This document shows, one piece after another, positions 1-7,629 of a stretch of 25,476 nt of DNA; within the stretch, counting starts at the first letter, position 1, and every line of letters starts with the position of its first letter. The notes under the pieces are model-generated. The model did no database searches. It was not told the DNA's origin and was given only the letters and a program-made list of their open reading frames with translations. Source of the DNA: Patescibacteria group bacterium (GTDB lineage: Bacteria; Patescibacteriota; Saccharimonadia; CAILAD01; GCA-016700035). Location: assembly GCA_030917125.1 (NCBI GenBank), contig JAUPVH010000035.1:1-25476 (forward strand), in the 5' to 3' direction. The position numbers and the translations under genes were made by a program.

Positions 1-47
1 GAACGAGTAGAGGTGTTTTTATTTTTAAGTAGGTAGGAGTTACGAAT

Positions 48-1850
48 ATGAGCGATCAACTTCATGCAATGAGACACAGTGCAGCACATGTGCTAGCTGC
101 GGCAGTACAAAAGCTCTATCCTGGAGCTAAGTTTGGTGTGGGGCCAGTAATTGAGCATGGTTTTTACTATGATGTGGCATTTGAAGAGCCGATATCGGAT
201 AAGGATCTCAAGCGAGTTCAAAAGGAAATGCGCTCGCTTGTGAAGCGCAATCTACCAATTGAGCGAGAAGAGTGGCCGATTGAGCAAGCAATTGAGTATT
301 TTCAGAAGAATAATCAGCCCTTTAAAGTTGAATTATTGCGAGATTTACAACAGCATGGCACAACAAGCATAAAAAATATAGACTCATCAGACTTAGGCAT
401 TGATGACACTGATGAAAAAATTACAACGGTAAGTGTTTATAGAATTGGTGATTTTGTTGATTTGTGCCGCGGTCCACATGTCGCTACAACTGGAGAAGTT
501 AAGGCCTTTGAATTGACCCGTCTAGCCGGTGCATATTGGCGCGGCGATGAAACCAGAGATCAGCTGCAGCGAATATACGGCATAGCTTTTGCAAGTCAAG
601 AAGAATTAGATCAGCATAAAGAGATGTTAGAGCTTGCAAAGGAGCGCGATCACCGCAAGCTTGGTCGCGAACTTGATCTGTTTACCTTTTCAGACCTAGT
701 TGGCCCTGGTCTGCCACTGTGGACTCCGCGTGGTACGGTAGTGCGAAATGAACTAGATCGTTTTGTGCAGGAGTTACGTCACGAGTATGGCTTTGAAGAA
801 GTAACGATTCCACATATTACAAAGAAAGATCTATATGTGCGGAGTGGTCACTGGGAGAAATTTGAAGACGAGCTCTTTAAAATCACTTCTCGTGATGGGC
901 ACGAGTTTGCGCTCAAGCCCATGAATTGCCCGCATCACACTCAGATTTTTGATTCCAAACCACGCAGCTACCGCGAAATGCCAGTCCGTTACCGAGAGAC
1001 TACGATGGTATACCGAGATGAGCAGAGCGGTGAGTTGCACGGACTGTCTCGAGTTCGCTCAATTACCCAGGATGATGCTCATACGTTTTGTCGACCCAGC
1101 CAAGTAGAAGCTGAAGTGATGAACGTTTGGGATGTGATTGAGCGTTACTGGAAGGTATTTGGTATCAACCTGCGGGTGCGGTTATCTACTCACGATCCTG
1201 AAAATATGAAAGGCTATCTCGGGACCGAGCAGCAGTGGCAGTCAGCTGTAGCTCAGCTTCAATCCGTTATTGAGCGGAAAGGGGTGGCGTTTGAACTGGG
1301 AACGGGAGAGGCGGCTTTCTATGGTCCAAAGATCGATTTTATCGGGTCCGACGCATTAGGGCGAGAGTTCCAGGCATCAACCGTTCAGCTCGATTTTAAT
1401 ATGCCAGAACGCTTTGATTTGGCCTGTATAGATGAGTCGGGTAATCGCGAGACTGTTGTGATGATCCACTGCGCGATTGCTGGCTCTGTGGAGCGCAGCA
1501 TTGTGTTGCTCTTGGAGCACTTTGGAGGAAACTTCCCAGTTTGGCTAGCGCCTCAGCAAGTTGCAGTACTGCCAATATCTGAAAAATTTATCGACTATGC
1601 AGAAAAAATTACAACACAGTTGAGAGAATTAGGAGTGAGAGCAGAATTGAGTGGCGAGAATGAATCGTTAGGGAAGCGCATTCGAGCAGCGGAAATCCGG
1701 AAAACTCCGTTCACACTGATTGTTGGTGAACGGGAAGCGGCTGAAGGAACGGTTGCGGTAAGAAGGTATGGTGAGGGTGATTTAGGAGCGATGAAAGCGG
1801 ATGAGTTTACAGAAAAAATCACCAGTACAATTGCGCAGCGTAGTCTCTAG
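48..1850 (+). CDS. thrS: Threonyl-tRNA synthetase lacking the TGS domain
   Basis: Charges tRNA-Thr with threonine in the cytoplasm and clears mis-charged Ser-tRNA-Thr. The 600-residue protein opens directly in the second N-terminal (editing) domain. The editing-site HxxxH is H10/H14, and its partner cysteine is C140 in LCRGPH. The class II core follows, with the zinc-ligand contexts PMNCPHH, QDDAH and VMIHCAI, motif 3 as GSVERS, and a C-terminal anticodon-binding domain. E. coli ThrRS has about 640 residues; the missing part is the N-terminal TGS domain. An in-frame TAG at 30-32 rules out a longer protein here. ATG 48 follows an AGGAG at 35-39 with 8 nt spacing. The 3' end overlaps miaA by 50 nt. 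Identity is near certain. Confidence 0.97.
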   Translation: MSDQLHAMRHSAAHVLAAAVQKLYPGAKFGVGPVIEHGFYYDVAFEEPISDKDLKRVQKEMRSLVKRNLPIEREEWPIEQAIEYFQKNNQPFKVELLRDLQQHGTTSIKNIDSSDLGIDDTDEKITTVSVYRIGDFVDLCRGPHVATTGEVKAFELTRLAGAYWRGDETRDQLQRIYGIAFASQEELDQHKEMLELAKERDHRKLGRELDLFTFSDLVGPGLPLWTPRGTVVRNELDRFVQELRHEYGFEEVTIPHITKKDLYVRSGHWEKFEDELFKITSRDGHEFALKPMNCPHHTQIFDSKPRSYREMPVRYRETTMVYRDEQSGELHGLSRVRSITQDDAHTFCRPSQVEAEVMNVWDVIERYWKVFGINLRVRLSTHDPENMKGYLGTEQQWQSAVAQLQSVIERKGVAFELGTGEAAFYGPKIDFIGSDALGREFQASTVQLDFNMPERFDLACIDESGNRETVVMIHCAIAGSVERSIVLLLEHFGGNFPVWLAPQQVAVLPISEKFIDYAEKITTQLRELGVRAELSGENESLGKRIRAAEIRKTPFTLIVGEREAAEGTVAVRRYGEGDLGAMKADEFTEKITSTIAQRSL

Positions 1851-2715
1851 CGCGAACGGGAAAATCCTGGCAATAGTTGGTCCGACTGCGGTTGGGAAAA
1901 CGGGTGTAGCTTTAGAGCTTGCAGAAAAATATCCGGTAGAAATAATCTGTGCTGATTCTCGTACGATCTATAAAGGTATGGATATTGGAACGGCTAAGCC
2001 AACTGCAGAGGAAAGAACTCGCGTACCTCATCATGGCCTGGACTTAATACTGCCTGGAGAGAAATATTCTGTAGCTGATTTTGTGAACTATGCAGAAGAG
2101 AAGATACAGGAAATTTGGTTGCGTGATAGGGCGGTGCTGATCGTAGGTGGGAGTGGTATGTATGTGGATGCCTTACTCTTTGGCTACAAATTTCGGGATG
2201 AACCGCTGGATTCAGAATATGTCGATGATTTAAGTCAGGATGAGTTGTTGGAGCGAGCACGGCAACTTTATCCGGACCACGTTGATACTATTGATGTGAA
2301 AAATACACGTAGATTACGGCAGTTGGTTACTAAGGGACCCGCAGATACCTCGGATAGACGGCATCTCAAATATGACGTCAAAATCATCGGTATAGACCCC
2401 GGAAGCGAAAATTTACAGATAAGGATTGAAAATAGAACGGATGCCATGTTGAAGCAAGGATTTGTTCAAGAATGTAAAACACTCTTAGGGCAGTACGGAA
2501 ATGACTGTCCTGCACTGCATACAACTGGTTATGCTGCGGTGATGCGTTATATAGCCCATGAGATAGACGAGACTACAATGCGGGCGCAAATGATAACCGA
2601 CACGAAGAGACTCGCGAAAAAACAGCGCACCTGGTTTAAGCGCAATTCCTTTATCGAGTGGACAATTAATGGTGAAGAGGCCCTGAAGATTGCTGTCTCC
2701 TACTTGCGTGCATAA
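1801..2715 (+). CDS. miaA: tRNA dimethylallyltransferase
   Basis: Transfers a dimethylallyl group to A37 of tRNAs that read UNN codons. The P-loop GPTAVGKTG lies near residue 27. The family signature DSRTIYKGMDIGTAKP follows, then VGGSGMYVDAL, and the C-terminal KRLAKKQRTWFKRN typical of the family. At 304 residues it is close to the usual length of about 310. ATG 1801 lies inside thrS, with AGGAG at 1784-1788 (12 nt spacing). An in-frame TTG at 1831 is an alternative start that would remove ten non-conserved residues. The gene is translationally coupled to thrS, so both tRNA functions share a transcript. It needs dimethylallyl diphosphate, so the cell must make or import isoprenoid precursors. 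Confidence 0.95.
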   Translation: MSLQKKSPVQLRSVVSSANGKILAIVGPTAVGKTGVALELAEKYPVEIICADSRTIYKGMDIGTAKPTAEERTRVPHHGLDLILPGEKYSVADFVNYAEEKIQEIWLRDRAVLIVGGSGMYVDALLFGYKFRDEPLDSEYVDDLSQDELLERARQLYPDHVDTIDVKNTRRLRQLVTKGPADTSDRRHLKYDVKIIGIDPGSENLQIRIENRTDAMLKQGFVQECKTLLGQYGNDCPALHTTGYAAVMRYIAHEIDETTMRAQMITDTKRLAKKQRTWFKRNSFIEWTINGEEALKIAVSYLRA

Positions 2716-2720
2716 CAGGG

Positions 2721-2726
2721 TACAAT
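2721..2726 (+). promoter_or_regulatory. -10 box for murT, probably giving a leaderless mRNA
   Basis: TACAAT ends 7 nt before the murT ATG at 2734. The expected transcription start therefore falls on or next to the start codon. No Shine-Dalgarno sequence lies upstream. The same layout recurs at 6729, 7630, 11251, 21123 and 24548. Confidence 0.6.
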
Positions 2727-2733
2727 AGATACC

Positions 2734-4086
2734 ATGAAGCGTCTTCGCAATTCTCTTGGTATAGCCGCCGGCAAAGCGACCGGTCGGACAATGAAGATAC
2801 TTGGTCGGACAAGTACCGCCCTTCCTGGTTATGTCGCCGAGAGGATTGGTAATGAGCCACTTAAGCACTACCTACACAACCGCAAGTATGCAAAAACAAT
2901 TCTAGTCACTGGAACCAATGGCAAAACTACGACTACCATGCTGATTGCGAGTGTGTTGCGTGCGGCAGGGTATGAAGTAGTCAATAACGGGTCTGGATCC
3001 AACCTGACGAGAGGTGTGTTAACGGCTCTCTTAAATGATGCTCGAGAGGGCGATAAATCTACTTTACTGCTTGAAGTAGACGAAGCGAGTATGCCGGCAG
3101 TTTGTGCGGCAACAAAGCCTGATATTATTGTGGTATCAAATATTTTTCGAGATCAACTTGATCGGTATGGCGAAGTAGACACAACTCGAAAACTTCTAGA
3201 AAAGGCGCTCGATTTAGCTCCAGAAGCAGAGTTGGTGCTTTGTGCGGATGACCCACACGTAGTTCGATTGGGCAGCGGTGAAGGGCGTTCGGTTACCTAC
3301 TTTGGCCTAAATGCACCTGGTCTGAAGGCATTGAGCCATGACCATGCCGGGGATGTGCCGGTGAGCCCAATTACCGGATCACCTCTTACATATACGCACC
3401 GTTATTTTGGCCATGTAGGCAAGTATCAGGCCGAGGATGGAAGCTTCAAGCGCCCAAGTCCAGATGCGTCAGTTGAGATAATCACCAATGAGCAGTCTGC
3501 TCAGATAGTCACCTTAAAGCTACGCGGGGTCGAACACCCAGTGGTAATTCGTAGTGGCCTGATAGGAACGTATAACACGTATAATTTGGCAGCAGCACTG
3601 GCGGTGGGTATGTCTTGTGGTTTGGATATGTCGCTGATTGTAGAAGCATTACAGCAGAAAAACACAGCCTTTGGTCGTCAGGAAACGGTATATTTTCAGG
3701 GGCAGCGTTGTCAGTTCTTGCTTATTAAAAATCCCACCGGGTTTAATCAAGTGATTCAGTCATTTTTTCAGAAGCAAGCTACTGCGCCAGTGCTGATTGT
3801 AATTAATGATAATTTTGCCGATGGGAAAGACGTTTCTTGGTTGTGGGACGCGGCGCTTGAGGATCTCTCGACTACCGGACGCATAGTTGTATCAGGATCG
3901 CGCGCTTATGATATGGCTTTGCGCTTGGAGTATGCCGGTAAAGATTGTGAGGTGATTGAAGACCCCATGGAAGCTTTGCGCGAAATCACGGCCGAATCTG
4001 TTGATGAGGTATTTATCTTACCGACGTATACAGCTCTCCTGGATTTGCGGAAACAGCTTTCATTGAAATTGGAGCATAGCGTATGA
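2734..4086 (+). CDS. murT: Lipid II isoglutaminyl synthase subunit MurT (Mur ligase family)
   Basis: With GatD it amidates the D-Glu carboxylate of the lipid II stem peptide to D-isoglutamine at the inner membrane face. The Mur-ligase ATP loop GTNGKTTT is at residues 60-67. The middle domain has IGTYNTYNLAAA, and the C-terminal DUF1727 domain carries NDNFADGKDVSWLWD, the region that in this family supplies a catalytic aspartate to GatD. Known MurT proteins have a Cys4 zinc ribbon inserted in the middle domain (CPxCG ... CxxCGFKRP). Here the flanking residues survive but all four cysteines are gone (S211, T214, A233, G236). The start is ATG 2734. The stop overlaps gatD as ATGA, the usual murT-gatD arrangement. 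Confidence 0.93.
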   Translation: MKRLRNSLGIAAGKATGRTMKILGRTSTALPGYVAERIGNEPLKHYLHNRKYAKTILVTGTNGKTTTTMLIASVLRAAGYEVVNNGSGSNLTRGVLTALLNDAREGDKSTLLLEVDEASMPAVCAATKPDIIVVSNIFRDQLDRYGEVDTTRKLLEKALDLAPEAELVLCADDPHVVRLGSGEGRSVTYFGLNAPGLKALSHDHAGDVPVSPITGSPLTYTHRYFGHVGKYQAEDGSFKRPSPDASVEIITNEQSAQIVTLKLRGVEHPVVIRSGLIGTYNTYNLAAALAVGMSCGLDMSLIVEALQQKNTAFGRQETVYFQGQRCQFLLIKNPTGFNQVIQSFFQKQATAPVLIVINDNFADGKDVSWLWDAALEDLSTTGRIVVSGSRAYDMALRLEYAGKDCEVIEDPMEALREITAESVDEVFILPTYTALLDLRKQLSLKLEHSV

Positions 4087-4793
4087 GTCGCTCGAAGATT
4101 TCTATTTTATATCTGTATCCTTATGAAATGAATACCTATGGTGACTGGGGAAATGTATTGGTGCTGCAGAAGCGACTTGAATGGCGCGATTACGCCGTCG
4201 AAGTAATTGAGCATCGACCAGGAGATAAATTAACCAAGCGTCCAGATATTATTTTCTTTGGTGGTGGGCAGGATAGCGGACAGGGCCTTATTTTGAGCGA
4301 CCTTAACAAGCATGCTCGTCGGCTACATGACTGGATTAATGATGGCGTAGCTACACTCGCCATTTGCGGGGGCTATCAACTACTCGGGCATGAGTTTATT
4401 ACGGCGACCGGGGAAAGCCTGGAGGGGGTCGGGGTATTTGATATTACGACGCGGGCAGAATCAGGCCGCTTGATTGGAAATGTAGTTCTTACGAGTGATG
4501 AGTTTGGAACGGTGGTTGGTTTTGAGAATCATTCTGGCCGCACATACTTACAGTCAGGAATGAAATCCTTTGGAGGTGTAGAAAAAGGTGGAGGGAACAA
4601 CGGTGAGGATAAAAAAGAGGGGATACTCTACAAATCTGCAATTGGTACCTACCTTCATGGACCACTTTTACCAAAAAACCCTCAAGTAGCCGATTGGTTG
4701 ATAGCTCGAGCGCTTGGCGTATCGAATAAAGAATTAGTTCAACTTTCGGATAGGTTTGTTGATCAAGCACGGGCTGTTATTACTGCGCGGTAG
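4083..4793 (+). CDS. gatD: Lipid II isoglutaminyl synthase subunit GatD (glutamine amidotransferase)
   Basis: Class I glutamine amidotransferase that releases ammonia from glutamine and passes it to MurT for lipid II amidation. The nucleophile is C95 in LAICGGYQLLG. The catalytic His is H192 in GTYLHGPLLPKNP, the family's conserved C-terminal block. At 236 residues it is near the usual 240-260. A glycine- and lysine-rich loop at about residues 161-180 looks like a lineage-specific insertion. The ATG at 4083 overlaps the murT stop codon by 4 nt, so the two subunits are translationally coupled. Amidation of Glu implies a peptidoglycan of the kind seen in Firmicutes and Actinobacteria. Confidence 0.94.
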   Translation: MSRSKISILYLYPYEMNTYGDWGNVLVLQKRLEWRDYAVEVIEHRPGDKLTKRPDIIFFGGGQDSGQGLILSDLNKHARRLHDWINDGVATLAICGGYQLLGHEFITATGESLEGVGVFDITTRAESGRLIGNVVLTSDEFGTVVGFENHSGRTYLQSGMKSFGGVEKGGGNNGEDKKEGILYKSAIGTYLHGPLLPKNPQVADWLIARALGVSNKELVQLSDRFVDQARAVITAR

Positions 4794-4811
4794 CCTTTGT
4801 GTTCATACGAA

Positions 4812-4833
4812 AACTCAATGAGTTCAGTGAGTT
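4812..4833 (+). repeat. Short inverted and direct repeat after gatD
   Basis: AACTCA at 4812-4817 can pair with TGAGTT at 4828-4833, and a second copy of TGAGTT sits at 4819-4824. No T-tract follows, so this is not a good intrinsic terminator. It lies about 50 nt upstream of the promoter of the next gene and could be an operator, but this is speculative. Confidence 0.25.
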
Positions 4834-4858
4834 AGAGTAGGAAAGTTCTCGATAGAGG

Positions 4859-4888
4859 TTGAGCTATTGAATCTATTTCGTGTACACT
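4859..4888 (+). promoter_or_regulatory. Sigma70-type promoter for the wHTH/nucleotidyltransferase-like gene
   Basis: TTGAGC at 4859-4864 and TACACT at 4883-4888 are separated by 18 nt. The expected transcription start near 4895 lies downstream of the GTG at 4890. That excludes this GTG as start codon and favours ATG 4923. Confidence 0.5.
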
Positions 4889-4922
4889 AGTGAGTAAGAA
4901 AAATATTGAGGAAATCCGCTGC

Positions 4923-5633
4923 ATGCAAATCGAATCGCTTTTTGGTTCAAAGACCCGGGTAAAATTATTGAGCCTTTTCTATAACAATCCCGAGCGCCCA
5001 TTCTACGTGCGTGAGATCACTCGTAAGATTAACGAGCAGATTAACTCTGTCCGCCGCGAACTGCAGAACCTTCTCAATATCGGCATAGTGAAATCCGTCA
5101 ATCAATCTAATCGACTCTATTATGAGATTGACCCGAGCTTTAAATTTCACGGTGAGCTGATGTCAATTTTTCAGAGAATTCCGGCAAAGTCCAAGGAAAT
5201 CAAAGAAACGAAGGAAGAAGATCAGATTTTGAAGAAGATTCAGAAGGCTGGCAATGTGAAAGTGCTTTTTCTCTCGGGTGCTTTTGTGCGCGGCAGTATG
5301 CAAAATGTGGACATATTTATCGTTGGTGATATGAATAAGGCTAAACTCGCTCAGGTTATTGGTGATATGGAGACGGCAATGAATCGAGAACTCAATTACA
5401 CAGCCTTTCGCCTAGAAGACTTTGATTATCGGCGTAATCTGAATGATCGCTTCCTGCTCGATATGCTTGATGCCCGTAAGATTGTCCTGCGTGACGATCT
5501 CAAGCTGTTTGATAAGGCTACGAAGCAGTTATCTGATGAGCCTGAGACTGCTAGCCCGGTACAGATTAATGTATCTGCACCGCACCCCGAGATTACTACT
5601 GAAGAAGCAATTCGCATGGCGGAGTTAGGCTAG
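4923..5633 (+). CDS. Winged-helix DNA-binding protein with a nucleotidyltransferase-like domain
   Basis: A 236-residue cytoplasmic protein. Residues 1-80 form an ArsR-like winged helix (LFGSKTRVKLLSLF, then FYVREITRKI and a recognition-helix-like SVRRELQNL). The C-terminal half has SGAFVRGS followed by VDIFIVGD, which resembles the GSxxxG...DxD core of minimal nucleotidyltransferases. The DxD is weakened to DIF, so catalysis is doubtful. The start was chosen as ATG 4923: GAGGA at 4908-4912 lies 10 nt upstream, whereas a GTG at 4890 lies within the inferred promoter. A permease gene follows after 7 nt. Function is unknown; a transcription regulator is the likeliest role, possibly controlling the neighbouring membrane protein. 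Confidence 0.75.
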   Translation: MQIESLFGSKTRVKLLSLFYNNPERPFYVREITRKINEQINSVRRELQNLLNIGIVKSVNQSNRLYYEIDPSFKFHGELMSIFQRIPAKSKEIKETKEEDQILKKIQKAGNVKVLFLSGAFVRGSMQNVDIFIVGDMNKAKLAQVIGDMETAMNRELNYTAFRLEDFDYRRNLNDRFLLDMLDARKIVLRDDLKLFDKATKQLSDEPETASPVQINVSAPHPEITTEEAIRMAELG

Positions 5634-5640
5634 GCGCAAC

Positions 5641-6708
5641 ATGGCAGCAAAGCAAACACCTCCAACTGTGACAATACAGATTTCCTGGAAGACTATCCTG
5701 GCAATTGTAGGAATTATGCTGGGGGCATGGGTAGTCTATATGATAGGTGATTTCCTTATCTTGCTCTTTGCGAGTACGGTGGTTGCCACAGCGCTCGATC
5801 CTTATGTGCGTCGGCTTGAAAAGAGGGGCCTTCCGCGCTGGGCATCCGTAGCTCTCATATATTTGGGTATATTTCTTGTGTTGGGATTAATTTTGGTATT
5901 GGTTGTACCAACTATTACTAATCAGGTGGGGGACCTGGTTGAAAATTGGCCAAATATTAATCGATCGCTGCAAGCTACGTTGAGCCAAAACGAGGCGCTA
6001 CAGGGACTGTATGATTCTTTGACACGCGGATCTGGTGAGGGTGGAGCAATCTTTTCTCAAGTTGTGAATATTACCTCAGTTTTTGTGAATGGTGTGGCAA
6101 CTACCGTGCTCTTTTTGGTGCTCACGTTTTATTTGCTTATGAATGGGCGCAAGTTGGCTCACTTTCTAGTGGGGTTGGCGCCGCAAGGTAAGGAGAGAGC
6201 GCGCTATGGTCGTCTGATTGCGCGGATATCAGAACGGATGGGCTTCTGGTTTCGGGGTCAATTTATCATCTCCCTCATGACGTTCTTTGTCGTTTGGATC
6301 GCCCTTTCCTTATTGCGAGTAGAATATGCCTTAACTCTCGCTTTAATTGCGAGCATTGCTGAGTTCGTTCCACTTGTGGGAGCTTGGATTGGCGCTACCC
6401 CTGCGGTTTTGGTGGCCTTCGGGCAGTCGCCAGTGCTTGCGCTCTTTGTGGTACTCTTCTTCTTCGCTTGGCAATCGTTCCAGGGCTATATTATTAGCCC
6501 TCAGGTGATGCGTCGTGCTATTGGTGTCCCGTCTATCTTTATATTAATTTCCGTTCTCATACTTGCGAAGCTTATTGGTTTTGTAGGGGTCTTTCTGGCG
6601 GCACCTATTGCAGCAGCTATCGCAGTATTGGTTGAAGAGTACGCCGAAGGAGTTCATACACAACTTAAGCGTGGTTTAGCGGCTCGTACTGGGCAACAGA
6701 AGAGCTAA
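5641..6708 (+). CDS. AI-2E family transporter (PerM/YhhT-like permease)
   Basis: Integral membrane protein of 355 residues. Hydrophobic segments are at about 18-52, 70-92, 148-168, 210-232, and a run from 240 to 330 rich in small residues. The family's conserved elements are visible: ATALDPYVRRLEKRGLPRWASV near the N-terminus, a soluble central loop, and SIAEFVPLVGAWIGATPAVLVAF with LIGFVGVFLAAPIAAAIAVLVEEY at the C-terminal end. Family members have been linked to autoinducer-2 export or sodium/proton antiport, and the substrate here cannot be read from sequence. It sits 7 nt after the wHTH gene, so the two are probably cotranscribed. Confidence 0.88.
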   Translation: MAAKQTPPTVTIQISWKTILAIVGIMLGAWVVYMIGDFLILLFASTVVATALDPYVRRLEKRGLPRWASVALIYLGIFLVLGLILVLVVPTITNQVGDLVENWPNINRSLQATLSQNEALQGLYDSLTRGSGEGGAIFSQVVNITSVFVNGVATTVLFLVLTFYLLMNGRKLAHFLVGLAPQGKERARYGRLIARISERMGFWFRGQFIISLMTFFVVWIALSLLRVEYALTLALIASIAEFVPLVGAWIGATPAVLVAFGQSPVLALFVVLFFFAWQSFQGYIISPQVMRRAIGVPSIFILISVLILAKLIGFVGVFLAAPIAAAIAVLVEEYAEGVHTQLKRGLAARTGQQKS

Positions 6709-6710
6709 TC

Positions 6711-6719
6711 TGATATACT
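6711..6719 (+). promoter_or_regulatory. Extended -10 promoter immediately before the MBL-fold gene
   Basis: TGATATACT matches the extended -10 consensus TGnTATAaT. It ends 9 nt before the ATG at 6729, so transcription should start within about 3 nt of the start codon (leaderless or nearly so). Confidence 0.6.
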
Positions 6720-6728
6720 GAGATTTAT

Positions 6729-7262
6729 ATGGATATTTCACTCGGAAAAAATAGCACACTCTTTATGCATGGCCGCGATGTCACCTTGGCCATTGGATCA
6801 ACATTAGAAACGAAAACTGATGTTTTTTTTACAACGAAAGGTACTGAACCCCAGGCTGAAGTGGGTAAGTTTTTCCAGGGCCCTGGTGAGTACGAAGTTC
6901 AGGGCGTGATGGTTGATGGAGTTGCTACTGGGCCAGGACTGACTTCTTATCACGCAATTTATGATGGGGTGAGCCTTGCTGCGGTAACTCTTCATAAGTC
7001 AGAAGATCTTACCGATGAGATGCTTGAACACCTCCAGCCTGCCAACTTGTTGGTGCTGTGGCTTGAAGAAGGTAGTGCTCAAGACGTTGCTCAATTGATG
7101 GCGCGGTTTGATGCGCACCAGCTAATCCCGGCGCAGATTCCAGGTGATATAGATACGCTTGAGAAAGAACTCCAGCTTAAGGTGGAAACTGTTCCGAAGT
7201 TGAAGTTGGCTGCCAAGAATTATCTTGATGGCACTCGTTTGCTGACGACACTTCAAAGCTAA
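6729..7262 (+). CDS. Degenerate metallo-beta-lactamase-fold protein (UlaG-like)
   Basis: A 177-residue protein. It carries GPGEYEVQGVMVDGVAT, a block I recognise from small UlaG-like MBL-fold hydrolases, preceded by short beta strands and followed by TLHKSEDLTDEMLEHL and NLLVLWLE. The metal-binding HxHxDH motif is absent, and no obvious replacement histidine set is seen, so it is probably not a metal hydrolase. The gene has its own extended -10 promoter and ends just before a strong bidirectional terminator. A binding or regulatory role is possible. Family membership is moderately supported and function is unknown. Confidence 0.6.
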   Translation: MDISLGKNSTLFMHGRDVTLAIGSTLETKTDVFFTTKGTEPQAEVGKFFQGPGEYEVQGVMVDGVATGPGLTSYHAIYDGVSLAAVTLHKSEDLTDEMLEHLQPANLLVLWLEEGSAQDVAQLMARFDAHQLIPAQIPGDIDTLEKELQLKVETVPKLKLAAKNYLDGTRLLTTLQS

Positions 7263-7271
7263 GCTGCTATT

Positions 7272-7317
7272 TTTTTACTAAAAAACCGCCATATGAACGG
7301 CGGTTTTTTAGTAAAAA
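7272..7317. terminator. Bidirectional intrinsic terminator
   Basis: A perfect 19-bp stem, 7272-7290 pairing with 7299-7317, closes an 8-nt loop. The core is CCGCC/GGCGG flanked by A/T runs, so both strands end in a T-tract. It lies between the convergent MBL-fold gene (+) and rpmB (-) and serves both. Confidence 0.93.
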
Positions 7318-7325
7318 CTACCTTT

Positions 7326-7544
7326 TTACGTAGTAGTCAGTTCGTCTTTTCCAAGATCTCGGGCATGCTTCTTGAGCGTGCGGATAGTTGAGGCAGCGAG
7401 CTTAACACGAACCTTCTCACCATTGATGATGAGAGTTTTCTTCTGGAGATTCGGTTTCCAGACTTTTGGGGTGGAACGCATAGAGTGGCTCACGTTGTGG
7501 CCAAACTGCTTACCTTTTCCTGTGATGTCGCATTTATAAGACAT
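7326..7544 (-). CDS. rpmB: Ribosomal protein bL28
   Basis: Large-subunit protein of 72 residues. MSYKCDITGKGKQFGHNVSHSMRS is cut short here: the visible family core is CDITGKGKQFGHNVSHS, then KVWKPNLQKK and a basic C-terminus ending in LTTT. The start is ATG 7544, with AGGA about 7 nt upstream and a complete promoter further upstream. The longer reading to 7601 would run through that promoter and is rejected. It is a single-gene transcript closed by the 7272-7317 terminator. Confidence 0.95.
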   Translation of the reverse strand: MSYKCDITGKGKQFGHNVSHSMRSTPKVWKPNLQKKTLIINGEKVRVKLAASTIRTLKKHARDLGKDELTTT

Positions 7545-7565
7545 AGTAAAATTCCTAACCCAAGC

Positions 7566-7594
7566 ATAATAACAGATATAGCCTCGCTTGACAA
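7566..7594 (-). promoter_or_regulatory. Sigma70 promoter of rpmB
   Basis: On the minus strand TTGTCA (7589-7594) and TATTAT (7566-7571) are exactly 17 nt apart, with an extended TGT before the -10. This is the best-formed promoter in the window. The leader is about 15 nt and contains an AGGA ribosome binding site. Confidence 0.85.
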
Positions 7595-7614
7595 GTCTCA
7601 TGGGTGGCGATTAC

Positions 7615-7623
7615 TGGTATACT
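7615..7623 (+). promoter_or_regulatory. Extended -10 promoter 6 nt before the M50 protease gene
   Basis: TGGTATACT ends 6 nt before ATG 7630, implying a leaderless mRNA. It also argues that the in-frame TTG at 7588 is not the start codon. Confidence 0.6.
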
Positions 7624-7629
7624 AAAAAT

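Noticed and set aside
2485..2868. 127-residue ORF on the minus strand across the miaA-murT junction
   Set aside because: It runs antisense to two well-supported genes, has no recognisable motif and no promoter or ribosome binding site; it is a frame shadow.
4812..4833. Intrinsic terminator after gatD
   Set aside because: The hairpin is short, AT-rich and has no T-tract.
7588..7629. TTG 7588 as the start of the M50 protease
   Set aside because: An extended -10 box (7615-7623) falls inside the extension. The TTGACA there is the complement of the rpmB -35 region, and its spacing to the plus-strand -10 (24 nt) is too long for a plus-strand promoter.
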